Assembly: GCA_910584475.1 (NCBI GenBank)
Contig: CAJUBD010000025.1
Location: 1 to 33,614, forward strand
Source: an uncultured Treponema sp.
GTDB taxonomy: Bacteria > Spirochaetota > Spirochaetia > Treponematales > Treponemataceae
DNA length: 33,614 nucleotides
Direction: 5' to 3'
The position numbers and the translations under genes are program-made. Below, one piece after another: positions 22,872 to 31,402 of this stretch. Under the pieces are notes generated by a model. That model did not search any database, was not told the DNA's origin, and saw only the letters and a program-made list of their open reading frames with translations. Positions within the stretch are counted from its first letter, which is position 1. Each line of letters begins with the position of its first letter.

Positions 22872-25700
22872 TTACTGTACATTAACTTCGCGTTCGTCGT
22901 CCGCGTTGTATCGCAAGCGGATTTGACTTCGCCGAATCGAACGAGCCTTCCATACAAAAAGTCCAATCAGCGCGACAAGCGCAGCAAGTCCAAATTGGTT
23001 GAAAAGCTTGAATGCCGTTGCGCTTGCTGGATTTTTTATTTCCAGCAAATTTCGCGCGATGCCCTTTGTGCGCATTTCGCAGAATTCTTGCGAGCCATTC
23101 AAATAGTCGATTGCGTTTCGCATAAAATAAGCCATCGGTTCATTGCCCGCTTTGTCAATGAGACTTCCAGTCGTAACAAGGGCGGAACTCACGAAAATAA
23201 TTTTCGCGCTTTGAATTCCTTTGGAAATTTTTTCCTGTGTCGTAAGCGAAGCACTCGTTTCTGTTTCTTGCATCTTGATTTGGGCATTTTCTTTTTCTGA
23301 AATTTCATCATCCTCTTCGGAAATTTTTTCGCTCAAAGGAATTTCCTCGTTCGCGAACGCGCTCGGGAATTTCCCTTCAACAAGCACCGCCAAATTTTGC
23401 TCGGCAAATTGTGAGTCGTCGCTCGGCGGAAAAATATAGCCGGGATACAAGATTATGTTTTCGCTTGCAAGCCAAGATTTTTCGGAAGAATGCGCGAGCA
23501 CCGTGGTTTTCAAATCGGGATTTTTTTCCGCCCCGCTCAAATCGATTGAGCCGTTTTGCAAAAAAATCATCGCGCTCAAAAATTTCGTAATCGGATTTTT
23601 TGAGTCGAGCGCATTTTGCATGACGAGCGGCGCCCATTCCAATTTTGCGCTTTCACCATTCCGCGAATTTTCCTGATAGCAATTTTGGTCAAAGACATAA
23701 TTCGCGCCTGGCGCGATTCCATAAGCGTTCAAAATTTTTTGCAAGCCGTTTTGCGGTGCAAGATAAGCGGGCGGCGCGTTCGGCCCGTTTTCCTCGGATT
23801 CAACGAGCGGATCAAGGCAGAACAAAATGTTGCCGCCTTTCATTACGAATTGGTCGATTTTAAAAAGTTCGCTTTGCGAAAATTCCTCCCTCGAGCCATT
23901 GATGACGATGCATTTTATGTTAAGCGGAATTTCCTCTTCCGCCAAATTGATTTGCCGCAAACTGTAAATGTCATTTAACACATTGCGGAAATTTTCAGAA
24001 TTCGACGCGCCAGGATTCCCATAAGGATTCGCGTACAGTTCGTTTTCGCCGTGCCCCGTAATATAGCCGATTTGCACGGTCTTTGAAAGCATTCCCTCGA
24101 TCGCATCGGAAATGTTCGCCTGAATGTTATCGAGTCCCAAAAGATGCCATCCGAAAAAATTTTGCAAACGCAAAGGAATCGAAACAAAATTTTCGCCAAG
24201 TTCCACGACGATTCCGAGCACGGCATTTTTCTCACCGTCGTCTTCGTCCTGAAATGTCACGAGCTGAATGCCGTATCTTTCGGAAATCTGTTTTGCCTCG
24301 TCACTAGAAGAATTTTCAACTTGCAAATCTATTTTGCTTGAAAATTTTTGGTTCAAAGAATTTATCGCTTCCGAAACAATTTGTTCGAGCCTTTCAAGAT
24401 TCGAGATTCCTGCGTCTGCCAATTCGCTTGCCGGAAAAAGTTTTACAGTCAAACCTTTGTCCAATTGCGCGAGCGCATCGCTTGTGGAAATCATTTTCGA
24501 CATAGCCGTGGTGAGGCGATATTCAAGTCCAGCCATGGAATCAATCGAATTAAAAATTTTGATGTCGTCTCCGTAAGTGATTGCGATGCCCATCCAGACG
24601 GCTTTCGCGCTCACTTCGGTCGTCTCGACTTTTTGCACTTGAATTTGGCTGATGCCGTAAGAACGCGCTACATCTTCATTTTCGCTTTTGTTCATATCGA
24701 AAATTTTGTAGGAAAAATTCTTGTTCGCCGCGGATTTGTATTCCACCAAAATGTCGCGCAAATACTGATCAACGCTGTTGTAAGGCGCGGGCAAGTCAGA
24801 CGAAAAGAAAACATTTACGCTCATCGGCTCTTGCAAATTTTTTACTAGCTCTTTGCTGGCTGAAGAAATCGAATACATTTTTCCGCTTGTCAAATCTGCT
24901 CGCAAAAACGCGTGCGCTCCGACCAAATTTGCCAAAATCAAAATCACGAAAAAAATCGAGCAGTCAATTTTTTCATCACGATTTTTTTTCACTGCGAATT
25001 TTTGTTGCGTGAGTAAGAGAAAGACCGACACGAGCGAAGCGAAATAAATCACATCGCGTGTGTCGGCGATGCCACGAGAAATCTGTTGAAAATGGGTCGT
25101 AACGGAAAGCCAAGAAAAAAATCGCACGAGCGGCGCGGGCAAAAAAATCAAGAGCGTTCCAAAAAGCGTCAGCGCGAAACTGAGCGCGAGTGCAGTGAAA
25201 AATGCGATGATTTGATTTTTGGTGAGCGCGCTGGAAAAAACTCCGATTGCCGAATAAAGCGCACACAAAAAAAGAGCGCCAAAATAGCCGCCGATTATCG
25301 GACCGAAATCCACCTTGCCGAAGATGCATGCCGTTACGACATAAAAAAAAGTCGGAACGAGCATTGCCGCGCTTGTCAAAAATGCCGCCAAAAATTTTCC
25401 AAGAACGACTTGCGCGCTTGTAACAGGAAGCGTCATCAAGGTTTCAATGCTTCCGCTCCGCAATTCTTCGCTGAAAAGTCGCATAGTGAGCGCGGGCACG
25501 AAAAGCGAAAGCATTATCGGAAGCAAGCCGAAAAAATTTCGCAAGTCGGCGCGTCCGTTTATGAAAAAAGTCGAAAAGAAAAAAATACCCGTAGCGACCA
25601 AAAAAATCGCCGTTACGATGTAAGCCGCAGGATTCGTAAAAAACGCGGCGAGTTCGCGGCGCATAATTGTGAAAGTCGGATTTGATTTTTTAGTTTGCAT
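22872..25700 (-). CDS. Fused ABC-2 permease and GldG-like extracytoplasmic protein
   Basis: About 942 residues. The first 240 are an ABC-2-type permease with six membrane segments (MRRELAAFFTNPAAYIVTAI, then LLPIMLSLFVPALTMRLFSE and ETLMTLPVTSAQVVLGKF), like GldF of the gliding-motility transporter. Residues about 270-900 form a large extracytoplasmic GldG-type domain (VNVFFSSDLPAPYNSVDQYL, IGYITGHGENELYANPYGN, GGNILFCLDPLVESEENGPN). A final membrane helix lies near 905-930. In Bacteroidetes these are separate genes; here they are one chain. An ATPase gene lies upstream and DUF4340 downstream, so the locus is probably one transporter. The start was set at MQTKK (25700, AAGGA upstream); an ATG at 25712 is possible. 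Confidence 0.85.
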   Translation of the reverse strand: MQTKKSNPTFTIMRRELAAFFTNPAAYIVTAIFLVATGIFFFSTFFINGRADLRNFFGLLPIMLSLFVPALTMRLFSEELRSGSIETLMTLPVTSAQVVLGKFLAAFLTSAAMLVPTFFYVVTACIFGKVDFGPIIGGYFGALFLCALYSAIGVFSSALTKNQIIAFFTALALSFALTLFGTLLIFLPAPLVRFFSWLSVTTHFQQISRGIADTRDVIYFASLVSVFLLLTQQKFAVKKNRDEKIDCSIFFVILILANLVGAHAFLRADLTSGKMYSISSASKELVKNLQEPMSVNVFFSSDLPAPYNSVDQYLRDILVEYKSAANKNFSYKIFDMNKSENEDVARSYGISQIQVQKVETTEVSAKAVWMGIAITYGDDIKIFNSIDSMAGLEYRLTTAMSKMISTSDALAQLDKGLTVKLFPASELADAGISNLERLEQIVSEAINSLNQKFSSKIDLQVENSSSDEAKQISERYGIQLVTFQDEDDGEKNAVLGIVVELGENFVSIPLRLQNFFGWHLLGLDNIQANISDAIEGMLSKTVQIGYITGHGENELYANPYGNPGASNSENFRNVLNDIYSLRQINLAEEEIPLNIKCIVINGSREEFSQSELFKIDQFVMKGGNILFCLDPLVESEENGPNAPPAYLAPQNGLQKILNAYGIAPGANYVFDQNCYQENSRNGESAKLEWAPLVMQNALDSKNPITKFLSAMIFLQNGSIDLSGAEKNPDLKTTVLAHSSEKSWLASENIILYPGYIFPPSDDSQFAEQNLAVLVEGKFPSAFANEEIPLSEKISEEDDEISEKENAQIKMQETETSASLTTQEKISKGIQSAKIIFVSSALVTTGSLIDKAGNEPMAYFMRNAIDYLNGSQEFCEMRTKGIARNLLEIKNPASATAFKLFNQFGLAALVALIGLFVWKARSIRRSQIRLRYNADDEREVNVQ

Positions 25701-25719
25701 TTTATTTAACATTCCTTGA

Positions 25720-25830
25720 AAATCGAACTTTTGAGAAATTTCAGTTTTTCAAAAGTTCGATTTCGTCCGCCTTAGCAACTTGTTGCGTCACGGACAAATA
25801 AATAAACGAGTTTGTTGAAACAAACTTGAA
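25720..25830. repeat. Modular hairpin element between ATPase and permease genes
   Basis: A 15-bp stem AAATCGAACTTTTGA with its exact complement (25720-25734 and 25749-25763) surrounds the loop GAAATTTCAGTTTT. A second stem GTCCG/CGGAC (25765-25769 and 25791-25795) has a loop containing GCAACTTGTTG. Then AAATAAATAAACGAGTTTGT pairs with ACAAACTTG. It ends about ten bases before the stop codon of the ATPase gene. Confidence 0.85.
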
Positions 25831-25839
25831 ACGACCCAT

Positions 25840-26793
25840 TTAAATTTCGTTTTGCGGAAACATTGTCAGCGCATGGAAAACGTCTTCGAGCGAATTTTTT
25901 TGAATGCTCATTTCGTAAAGCGTCCATCCGTTTTTTACGGCGGCTTCAAAAATATTTTTGCGGACTTCCTTTCCTTCTTGCACTGAAATTTTCACGCCGC
26001 AGAATTTTCGTTCGCCCTTGATTTTTTCCGCTTCGATTTTTTCGATGGAGGAAAGATCTGAAATTTTTTCCAATTCAGATTTCGCTTCCGAAAAATTCGC
26101 GCCGCCAAAAATGATATTCAGCGTAACTGAATTTTGGAAATTCCTTCGCAATTCGTTCGTGGGGCTGTCCGCCACCAATTTTCCGTTCGCGATGATGATG
26201 ACGCGCGGACAAAGCATTTCCACTTCGCCGAGAATGTGTGTGGAAATTATTACCGTGCGAGTTTTGCCGATTTCCTTTATGAGTGAGCGCACGTCTTCGA
26301 TTTGGTTCGGGTCGAGACCGCTCGTCGGCTCGTCCAAAATCAAGATTTCAGGATCGTTCATCAAAGCGTGCGCAAGTCCGACGCGTTGGCGGTAACCGCG
26401 CGAAAGTTCGGAAATGTTTTTGTGCATCACTTCTTTCAATCCACAGGTTTTGCAAAGCTCGGGGATTTTTTGCGCCGCGTCCACGCCTTGCATTTGCGCC
26501 ACATAATTCAAATAATCTTCCACAATCATGTCGGCGTAAAGCGGCGCACTTTCCGGCATGTAGCCGATTTTGCGTTTTGCGAAAATCGGATCGTCGGAAA
26601 TTTCAACGCCATCGATTTTAATGCTGCCGCTGCTTGTTCCGAGAAAACCGCAAATCATTCGCATTGTGGTCGTCTTGCCTGCGCCGTTCGGTCCGAGCAA
26701 GCCTACGATTTGTCCTGTTGGAATCGAAAAGCTGACATCATCGACGGCTCGGAATTCTCCGAATCTCCGCGACAAATGAGAAACTTCTATCAT
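25840..26793 (-). CDS. ABC transporter ATP-binding protein (GldA-like)
   Basis: A 317-residue ATPase subunit. Walker A GPNGAGKTT is near residues 34-42, the Q-loop lies in KIGYMPESAPLYADM, the signature ELSRGYRQRVGLAHAL is near 133-148, Walker B is ILILDEPTSGLDP, and the switch histidine is in VIISTHILGEVE. The C-terminal 90 residues are the extra domain common to ABC-2 exporters such as GldA/CcmA types. With the fused permease next to it and DUF4340 behind, it likely powers the same envelope transporter. GAGGT precedes the ATG at 26793. A 127-bp gap containing a hairpin element separates it from the permease. Confidence 0.9.
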   Translation of the reverse strand: MIEVSHLSRRFGEFRAVDDVSFSIPTGQIVGLLGPNGAGKTTTMRMICGFLGTSSGSIKIDGVEISDDPIFAKRKIGYMPESAPLYADMIVEDYLNYVAQMQGVDAAQKIPELCKTCGLKEVMHKNISELSRGYRQRVGLAHALMNDPEILILDEPTSGLDPNQIEDVRSLIKEIGKTRTVIISTHILGEVEMLCPRVIIIANGKLVADSPTNELRRNFQNSVTLNIIFGGANFSEAKSELEKISDLSSIEKIEAEKIKGERKFCGVKISVQEGKEVRKNIFEAAVKNGWTLYEMSIQKNSLEDVFHALTMFPQNEI

Positions 26794-26968
26794 TTTTACC
26801 TCGAGCGTAATTCAAAAATGCTTTAATTAAAAACAGTAAAAATTGTTGCAAAATGATGGCCAATTCTTACTGTCTAAATTCTAAATTTCAAAAATCGCAG
26901 AAAGTTACAACTTCACGCGATGCCAAAAGTTCGCGTGAGAAAATATTACCCATTCCCCATTACCTAAA
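26794..26968. other. Gap with weak hairpin after the CrtI-like gene
   Basis: TCACGCG/CGCGTGA (about 26916-26938) could fold downstream of the CrtI-like gene, but no T-run follows on the minus strand. The short direct repeat around ATTACCCATTCCCCATTACC is next to it. A TTGCAA near 26850 may be part of a promoter for the ATPase gene, but its -10 box is unclear. Confidence 0.4.
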
Positions 26969-28486
26969 TTACGGCTCTATTCTATAATTTTTTCCCAATG
27001 AACGCAATATCCTTTGGACGGCGAATTTTCCGCTGCTCATCGCCATTGGAAGTCCGCCCGGCATGCAAAGCCATTGCCCCGCCAAAAAAATGTTGTCGAT
27101 TCCTTTGAGCGTGGCTGGAATATTGAAAAGATTTTTGCTTTTTTTCGTGACAATGAAACTCATGTAAACGCCGCGGTACGCGTTTGTGTAGCGCGTGTAC
27201 GTATAAGGCGTCCAAATGTCCAAGACTTTCATTTTGCCTTTCGCGCTTGGAACGCGCTCTTCGAGCAACTTGAGAATGTCATCGGCGGCATTTTGCTTTT
27301 GGCGATCGTATTCTGCCTTGTCGTTTTTATAGAGACTTTCCCAATACAGACAATTTTTTTCGCTTTGCAAAATTTTCACTTGAATCAAATTTTTCCCTTT
27401 GGGCGCGGAAATCGGATCAAGATTGTAATTCTTCATATTGAGCCGCGTCCTGTGTTCGCCCGCCAAATCAAATCCAGAGCAGTCAAAATAGGTGCGTCTG
27501 CCGATTTCATTTGTCTCGCCATCGTATTCGTAAGCCACCTGAAAAGACGAGCCGAGTTCGTTTGCGATACTGTCTTTGTAGGCGGCTTTGAGCGCGGCGG
27601 GCATATATTTTTCGTCTAGAAGTTTTTCAAAAAGATAATGCGGATCGCAAGTGGGAATGATGAAGTCGCCTGAAACCTTTTGCCCGTTTTCCAAAACTAT
27701 TACCGAACAATGTCCATTTTCAATTTCGACTTTTTCTACCGGCGAATTCGTGAAAATTTTTCCGCCTTTTGACTTATAAATTTCTTCCATCCGTTCGATT
27801 GCTTTGGAGGAGCCGCCGTCTGGCACTCCGCCTCCTCCGCTCGCCAAAGTCGCATAAGCGGAAATGAAAAAGTACGCCAAATAATTTTTCGGCAAATAGT
27901 CCGTGAGCATTTTTTTCAAAAGCGGATGCTTGAATTTTTCCGCGAAATCCGCAAGGCTGGTCTTCCTGTATTTGAATATCGCAAGTCCCACCGGAATGTT
28001 TGGGATGCCGAGTTCCGCGAGTTCAAAGAAATTCATCATGTCAATAGGCACTTTGAAAGGCGCATGAAGATGCATGCAAAGCCGCACATATTTGAAAAGC
28101 CTTTTTATCCACTTTTTGTCTTGCGGCGAAAGTTCAATCATTTCTTTTTGCGCGCGTTCAAGGTCGCACCAAAGCGTTACTTTCTGTCCGTCCAATTCCG
28201 AAGTGTAGAAAGCATCGTGTTGGCGGCATACAATTTCGTTGCCGTTTACATCGGCGAAAAAACCTACTTCCTTATACATTTTGTAAATCGGAAATTTTGG
28301 GGCGGCGCAAGTCATCCAAGTGATGCAATTGTCGATGTAAAAACCTTTGCGCTTCCAGCCTGTGCATAGTCCGCCCATTACCGTGTGCTTTTCGTAGATT
28401 TCGGATTCGAATCCAGCTTTTTGAGCGTAGATTCCCGCAGTCAGACCCGCGACTCCGCCGCCGATAATGACAATTTTTTGAGACAT
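26969..28486 (-). CDS. CrtI/phytoene-desaturase-like FAD-dependent oxidoreductase
   Basis: A 505-residue flavoprotein. The dinucleotide-binding motif is at the N-terminus (KIVIIGGGVAGLTAGIYAQ, residues 4-22), followed by the family motif EKHTVMGGLCTGWKRKGFYI. The C-terminal FAD motif is IFLAGQWLCMPGGLPMAMSS near 468-487. Phytoene desaturases and related carotenoid or retinol oxidoreductases share this layout, but many bacterial relatives have no known substrate and no carotenoid genes are visible here. The start at 28486 is chosen because the Rossmann motif begins at once and GAGAGGG lies seven bases upstream; a longer frame to 28549 has no support. It follows the Bax-inhibitor gene by 72 bp and may share its transcript. 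Confidence 0.85.
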   Translation of the reverse strand: MSQKIVIIGGGVAGLTAGIYAQKAGFESEIYEKHTVMGGLCTGWKRKGFYIDNCITWMTCAAPKFPIYKMYKEVGFFADVNGNEIVCRQHDAFYTSELDGQKVTLWCDLERAQKEMIELSPQDKKWIKRLFKYVRLCMHLHAPFKVPIDMMNFFELAELGIPNIPVGLAIFKYRKTSLADFAEKFKHPLLKKMLTDYLPKNYLAYFFISAYATLASGGGGVPDGGSSKAIERMEEIYKSKGGKIFTNSPVEKVEIENGHCSVIVLENGQKVSGDFIIPTCDPHYLFEKLLDEKYMPAALKAAYKDSIANELGSSFQVAYEYDGETNEIGRRTYFDCSGFDLAGEHRTRLNMKNYNLDPISAPKGKNLIQVKILQSEKNCLYWESLYKNDKAEYDRQKQNAADDILKLLEERVPSAKGKMKVLDIWTPYTYTRYTNAYRGVYMSFIVTKKSKNLFNIPATLKGIDNIFLAGQWLCMPGGLPMAMSSGKFAVQRILRSLGKNYRIEP

Positions 28487-28558
28487 TCTTATACCCTCTC
28501 CCATAAACAGAATTGCAATCTTTATTTTGCTTTCGAGGAGATTCTGCAAGATTCAAAA

Positions 28559-29257
28559 CTAATTTTTTCTTTTTCCGAAAAGCGAGAGCATTTTCAAGAA
28601 AATATTTATGAAGTCGAGATAAAGTTCCAACGCGCCTATGATTGACATTTTCTGAAAACTTTCGCTTCCGTCATCGTGAATTGCGATTCGCATAAGCCGC
28701 TGAGTGTCGTAAGCCGTGATGCCGATGAAAAGCCCCACACCGAGCAAACTTGTAATCCAATCAATCGCGCTCGATCGCAAGAACATATTCACAAGTCCCG
28801 CCACGACGATTCCAATCAAGCCCATAAAAAGATATCGACCCGCGCTCGTCAAATCGCTTTTCGTTCTCGCGCCGTAAATGCTCATTCCCGCGAACATCAA
28901 CGCGCTCACCAAAAACATTGTGTAAATCGAACTGACTTCGTACAACATGAAAATCGTGCAAAACGAAAGCCCGTTCATCACGGCGTAAAGCAAAAAGCAA
29001 GCCATCGCCACGAACGAAGAAAGCTTGTGAATCGCCGCCGAAAGCACGATTACCAAAACCAATTCCCCAACGATGAGGACATAGAAAGGAATGCCCTGGT
29101 TGGAAAAAAGAAAGTTGAGAATTGTGTAAGAATGCGAAGCGAAATACGCCACGCCCGCGCTGATAAGAAGCGCGAGCATCATACGCAGGTAAACGCCCGT
29201 CATAAATTTCCGCTGAACGTCAGGCTTTGCCTGACTCAATGTAATCATTTCATTCAT
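28559..29257 (-). CDS. Bax inhibitor-1/YccA-family membrane protein
   Basis: A 232-residue integral membrane protein with seven hydrophobic segments. Family marks are VYLRMMLALLISAGVAYFAS in the first helix, a GLSFCTIFMLYE segment, the GRYLFMGLIGIVVAGLVNMF helix and ITAYDTQRLMRIAI with its conserved aspartate, then SIIGALELYLDFINIFLKML near the end. Members of this family (YccA, YbhL, BsYetJ) form pH-sensitive channels or modulate FtsH protease. The ATG at 29257 is preferred over a longer frame from 29341: the -10 box TATAAT ends six bases before it, and the protein then starts in the expected place. The message is probably leaderless. Confidence 0.92.
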   Translation of the reverse strand: MNEMITLSQAKPDVQRKFMTGVYLRMMLALLISAGVAYFASHSYTILNFLFSNQGIPFYVLIVGELVLVIVLSAAIHKLSSFVAMACFLLYAVMNGLSFCTIFMLYEVSSIYTMFLVSALMFAGMSIYGARTKSDLTSAGRYLFMGLIGIVVAGLVNMFLRSSAIDWITSLLGVGLFIGITAYDTQRLMRIAIHDDGSESFQKMSIIGALELYLDFINIFLKMLSLFGKRKN

Positions 29258-29263
29258 ATTTTT

Positions 29264-29293
29264 ATTATAATGGGAAAACGCGATTGAAGTCAA
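29264..29293 (-). promoter_or_regulatory. Promoter of the Bax-inhibitor gene (leaderless)
   Basis: On the minus strand TTGACT (29293-29288), an 18-bp spacer and TATAAT (29269-29264), then six bases to the ATG at 29257. Confidence 0.6.
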
Positions 29294-29316
29294 GGAAAAA
29301 ATTTGATGTCCGTTAA

Positions 29317-29451
29317 AAATTAAGTCCGCAGAAAGTGTCAACTTTCGAGGAACTTAATTTCGACTGCGCGAGCAGTCAAGTACAACAAGCGAGTTTGTGC
29401 AAACAAACTCGAAATTTAAAGTTAGCGGCGATATTTCAGACGCTAATTTTA
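29317..29451. repeat. Modular hairpin element, four-stem copy, touching the LysM gene stop
   Basis: AAATTAAGT/ACTTAATTT (29317-29325 and 29352-29360) encloses GAAAGT/ACTTTC (29331-29336 and 29341-29346). Next come GACTGC/GCAGTC (29362-29367 and 29372-29377), AACAAGCGAGTTTGT with ACAAACTCG, and TTAGCGGCGATATTT with CGCTAATTTTAAAC. The last module contains the stop codon of the LysM-protein gene (TAA at 29451-29449). Confidence 0.85.
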
Positions 29452-31134
29452 AACGTCCGGTATTTTGATATATGTTCCGGCAATAATATAGTTTGGATTT
29501 TTTATGTTATTGTACTTTGCGATTTTCGGATAAAGCCACGGATTTTTATAATATGTCGCCGACAAATCCCAAAGCGTATCGCCCCATTTTATTTTGTATG
29601 AAATTTCTTTAGTCTTATGTTCCGATGGTTCTTCATACGGCAAATCAGGAACGACAAGTTCCGCTTGCGGAATTACGACAATCTCATCTTCTTTTGCGGC
29701 AGGCACAATCGGAATTTGAATTTCTTCAACTTTCTGAGCGGGTGGCGGCGGAAGTTGCGTCACTTCCTGCGCAAGTTCTGATTGCGCTTTTTCCCCTCGA
29801 GAAAGAAACACATTGAATTTTGAAGGAAGTATAAACAAAAGCGAAAGCACCGCGAGAATGCAAATCAGCGCGCATATAAGGCAAATTATCATCGGCCATT
29901 TTTGCGTTTTTTCACTTTCGTCGCTTTCATCAGTAAAATTTTCATCATCGGAAAAAGGGTCGTTGTTTGTCAAATCCAAGTCTGGCAAATCGCCAAAGCC
30001 CGCGCCGCCATTCGCGCTTTCATCAAAATCCGGCATTTCAAAATCCGTGTCGGAAAAATCAAGTTTGTCTTCGGCAGCCCCGAACGCTTCCTGTATTTCA
30101 CTTTTCGGTGGCGCGGAATTTTCGGCGGCCGCTGGTTCAGGAAAAATATTTTCATCAAAATCAGGCAAATTCAAATCTGGCAAATCAGCATCTTGCGTCG
30201 CGCCTTCGTCGATGTCTGGCAATGGCTCTTCATCTAGCAAAGGAAAACCGTCATTCACGGATTCTTCGATTTTCGCTTCTTTTGGCAAAGGAATTTCTTC
30301 TTTCGTCGCATGATTTTCTTCCATGACATTTTCCTCCGTCGCCGCATGCACTTCTTCAGACATCGTCTCGTCGGGAAAAATCTCATTTTCAGGCAAAGTC
30401 ATTTCCTCGGGCAAAGTGTTTTCTTCGGCAAGCGAATCAGTGCCATGCACAGGGAAATCTTGTTCAAAAGATTCTGTTTCTGCTGACGCATTTTTTTCGG
30501 GAATCATTTCTTTTTCAGAAAGCGCGGACTCTTCCTGCAATGGTTCTTCATCAAGTAAACCAGCATCTTGCATCGCGCCATCATCCATATCCGCCAACGA
30601 CTCTGCGTCTGGCGAAGGAAAACCGTCATTCTCGGGTTCTTCGATTTTTGGTTTTTCTGTCGCACGATTTTCCTCCACGATGGTTTCTTGCGCCGTGATG
30701 GGAGTATCTTCAATTTCAGAAAGCGCGATGCCATCGGAAGCGTTGATCTCTTCCGCCGCGCCAAGCAAACCTTTTCCTGTGCCGGGATTCTTATCATTGC
30801 CGAACATATTTGAAAGCAGCGTGACAGAAGTTTTTGCTTCTTGACCAGTTTCAGAATCTACAAGTTCGGCAGAAAGCCGACCTTCATCATCAAGTCCCAA
30901 GCTAAGTCCTATAGTCGGCGCGCCGTTTGGCTGCCTTTTCAAATTGGAAATTTTCAAAGTATCAATATATTCGGCATCTTCCATCGAGGAATTCTCACTG
31001 CTGTACAAGCCAACTTTGACCGTTGTCTGATTGTCTTTTACAGTCGTAACGTTCAATTTCTTTTTCGTTGCAGAGCCTTCTTCCAAAATTGGATAAAAAG
31101 AACCATCAGCCAACTTTATGCCAATTTTTTTCAT
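29449..31134 (-). CDS. Membrane protein with DnaK-like substrate-binding domain and LysM domain
   Basis: A 561-residue protein with an unusual layout. Residues 1-105 resemble the beta substrate-binding domain of DnaK, without any ATPase domain: IGIKLADGSFYPILEEGSAT and KKKLNVTTVKDNQTTVKVGL, then GAPTIGLSLGLDDEGRLSAE. Residues about 110-410 are very acidic, low-complexity, with two related blocks (NDGFPSPDAESLADMDDGA and NDGFPLLDEEPLPDIDEGA). One membrane helix follows (about 414-437, MIICLICALICILAVLSLLF), then a proline-rich linker and a C-terminal LysM domain (511-560, YKIKWGDTLWDLSATYY) that binds peptidoglycan. With no signal peptide, the DnaK-like part should be cytoplasmic and LysM periplasmic. 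The function is unknown. AGGAG precedes the ATG at 31134. Confidence 0.85.
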   Translation of the reverse strand: MKKIGIKLADGSFYPILEEGSATKKKLNVTTVKDNQTTVKVGLYSSENSSMEDAEYIDTLKISNLKRQPNGAPTIGLSLGLDDEGRLSAELVDSETGQEAKTSVTLLSNMFGNDKNPGTGKGLLGAAEEINASDGIALSEIEDTPITAQETIVEENRATEKPKIEEPENDGFPSPDAESLADMDDGAMQDAGLLDEEPLQEESALSEKEMIPEKNASAETESFEQDFPVHGTDSLAEENTLPEEMTLPENEIFPDETMSEEVHAATEENVMEENHATKEEIPLPKEAKIEESVNDGFPLLDEEPLPDIDEGATQDADLPDLNLPDFDENIFPEPAAAENSAPPKSEIQEAFGAAEDKLDFSDTDFEMPDFDESANGGAGFGDLPDLDLTNNDPFSDDENFTDESDESEKTQKWPMIICLICALICILAVLSLLFILPSKFNVFLSRGEKAQSELAQEVTQLPPPPAQKVEEIQIPIVPAAKEDEIVVIPQAELVVPDLPYEEPSEHKTKEISYKIKWGDTLWDLSATYYKNPWLYPKIAKYNNIKNPNYIIAGTYIKIPDV

Positions 31135-31165
31135 AAAAATAACTCCTGTTTGATTTTAGCAACGC

Positions 31166-31177
31166 ATTATAATTATA
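31166..31177 (-). promoter_or_regulatory. -10 boxes for the LysM-protein gene
   Basis: Two overlapping-phase TATAAT boxes (31177-31172, part of an extended TGATATAAT, and 31171-31166) lie about 30-40 bases upstream of the start. The -35 is weak. Confidence 0.45.
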
Positions 31178-31216
31178 TCACAAGTTTTCATTTGTGTATA
31201 GAAAAACATTCCTTTT

Positions 31217-31400
31217 ATTTTCAATGTTTTTAAAAATTTCAATTTCTAAAAACATTGAAAATGCGATTTTGTAGCGAAGCGAAAAATCGTTAGCAAGGCA
31301 AAGGCTTGCGACTAAATAAGCGAGTTTTCGGTAAGATGCCCCCCTTGACAAAACTCGAAATTAAGTTTGTCGCGCTATTCTAACGCCAAGTTTAAATGCC
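31217..31400. repeat. Modular hairpin element upstream of the LysM gene
   Basis: A 16-bp stem (31217-31232 with 31247-31262, arm ATTTTCAATGTTTTTA) encloses the loop AAAATTTCAATTTC, the same loop as at 22670 and 25735. A second hairpin around CGATTTT/AAAATCG follows, then AAATAAGCGAGTTTT, a longer loop, AAAACTCG, and a degenerate last module TTAAGTTTGTCG ... CGCCAAGTTTAA. Confidence 0.8.
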
Positions 31401-31402
31401 AG

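Noticed and set aside
28487..28549. Longer N-terminus for the CrtI-like protein
   Set aside because: The nucleotide-binding motif should start near residue 4; the ATG at 28486 has a good Shine-Dalgarno and fits.
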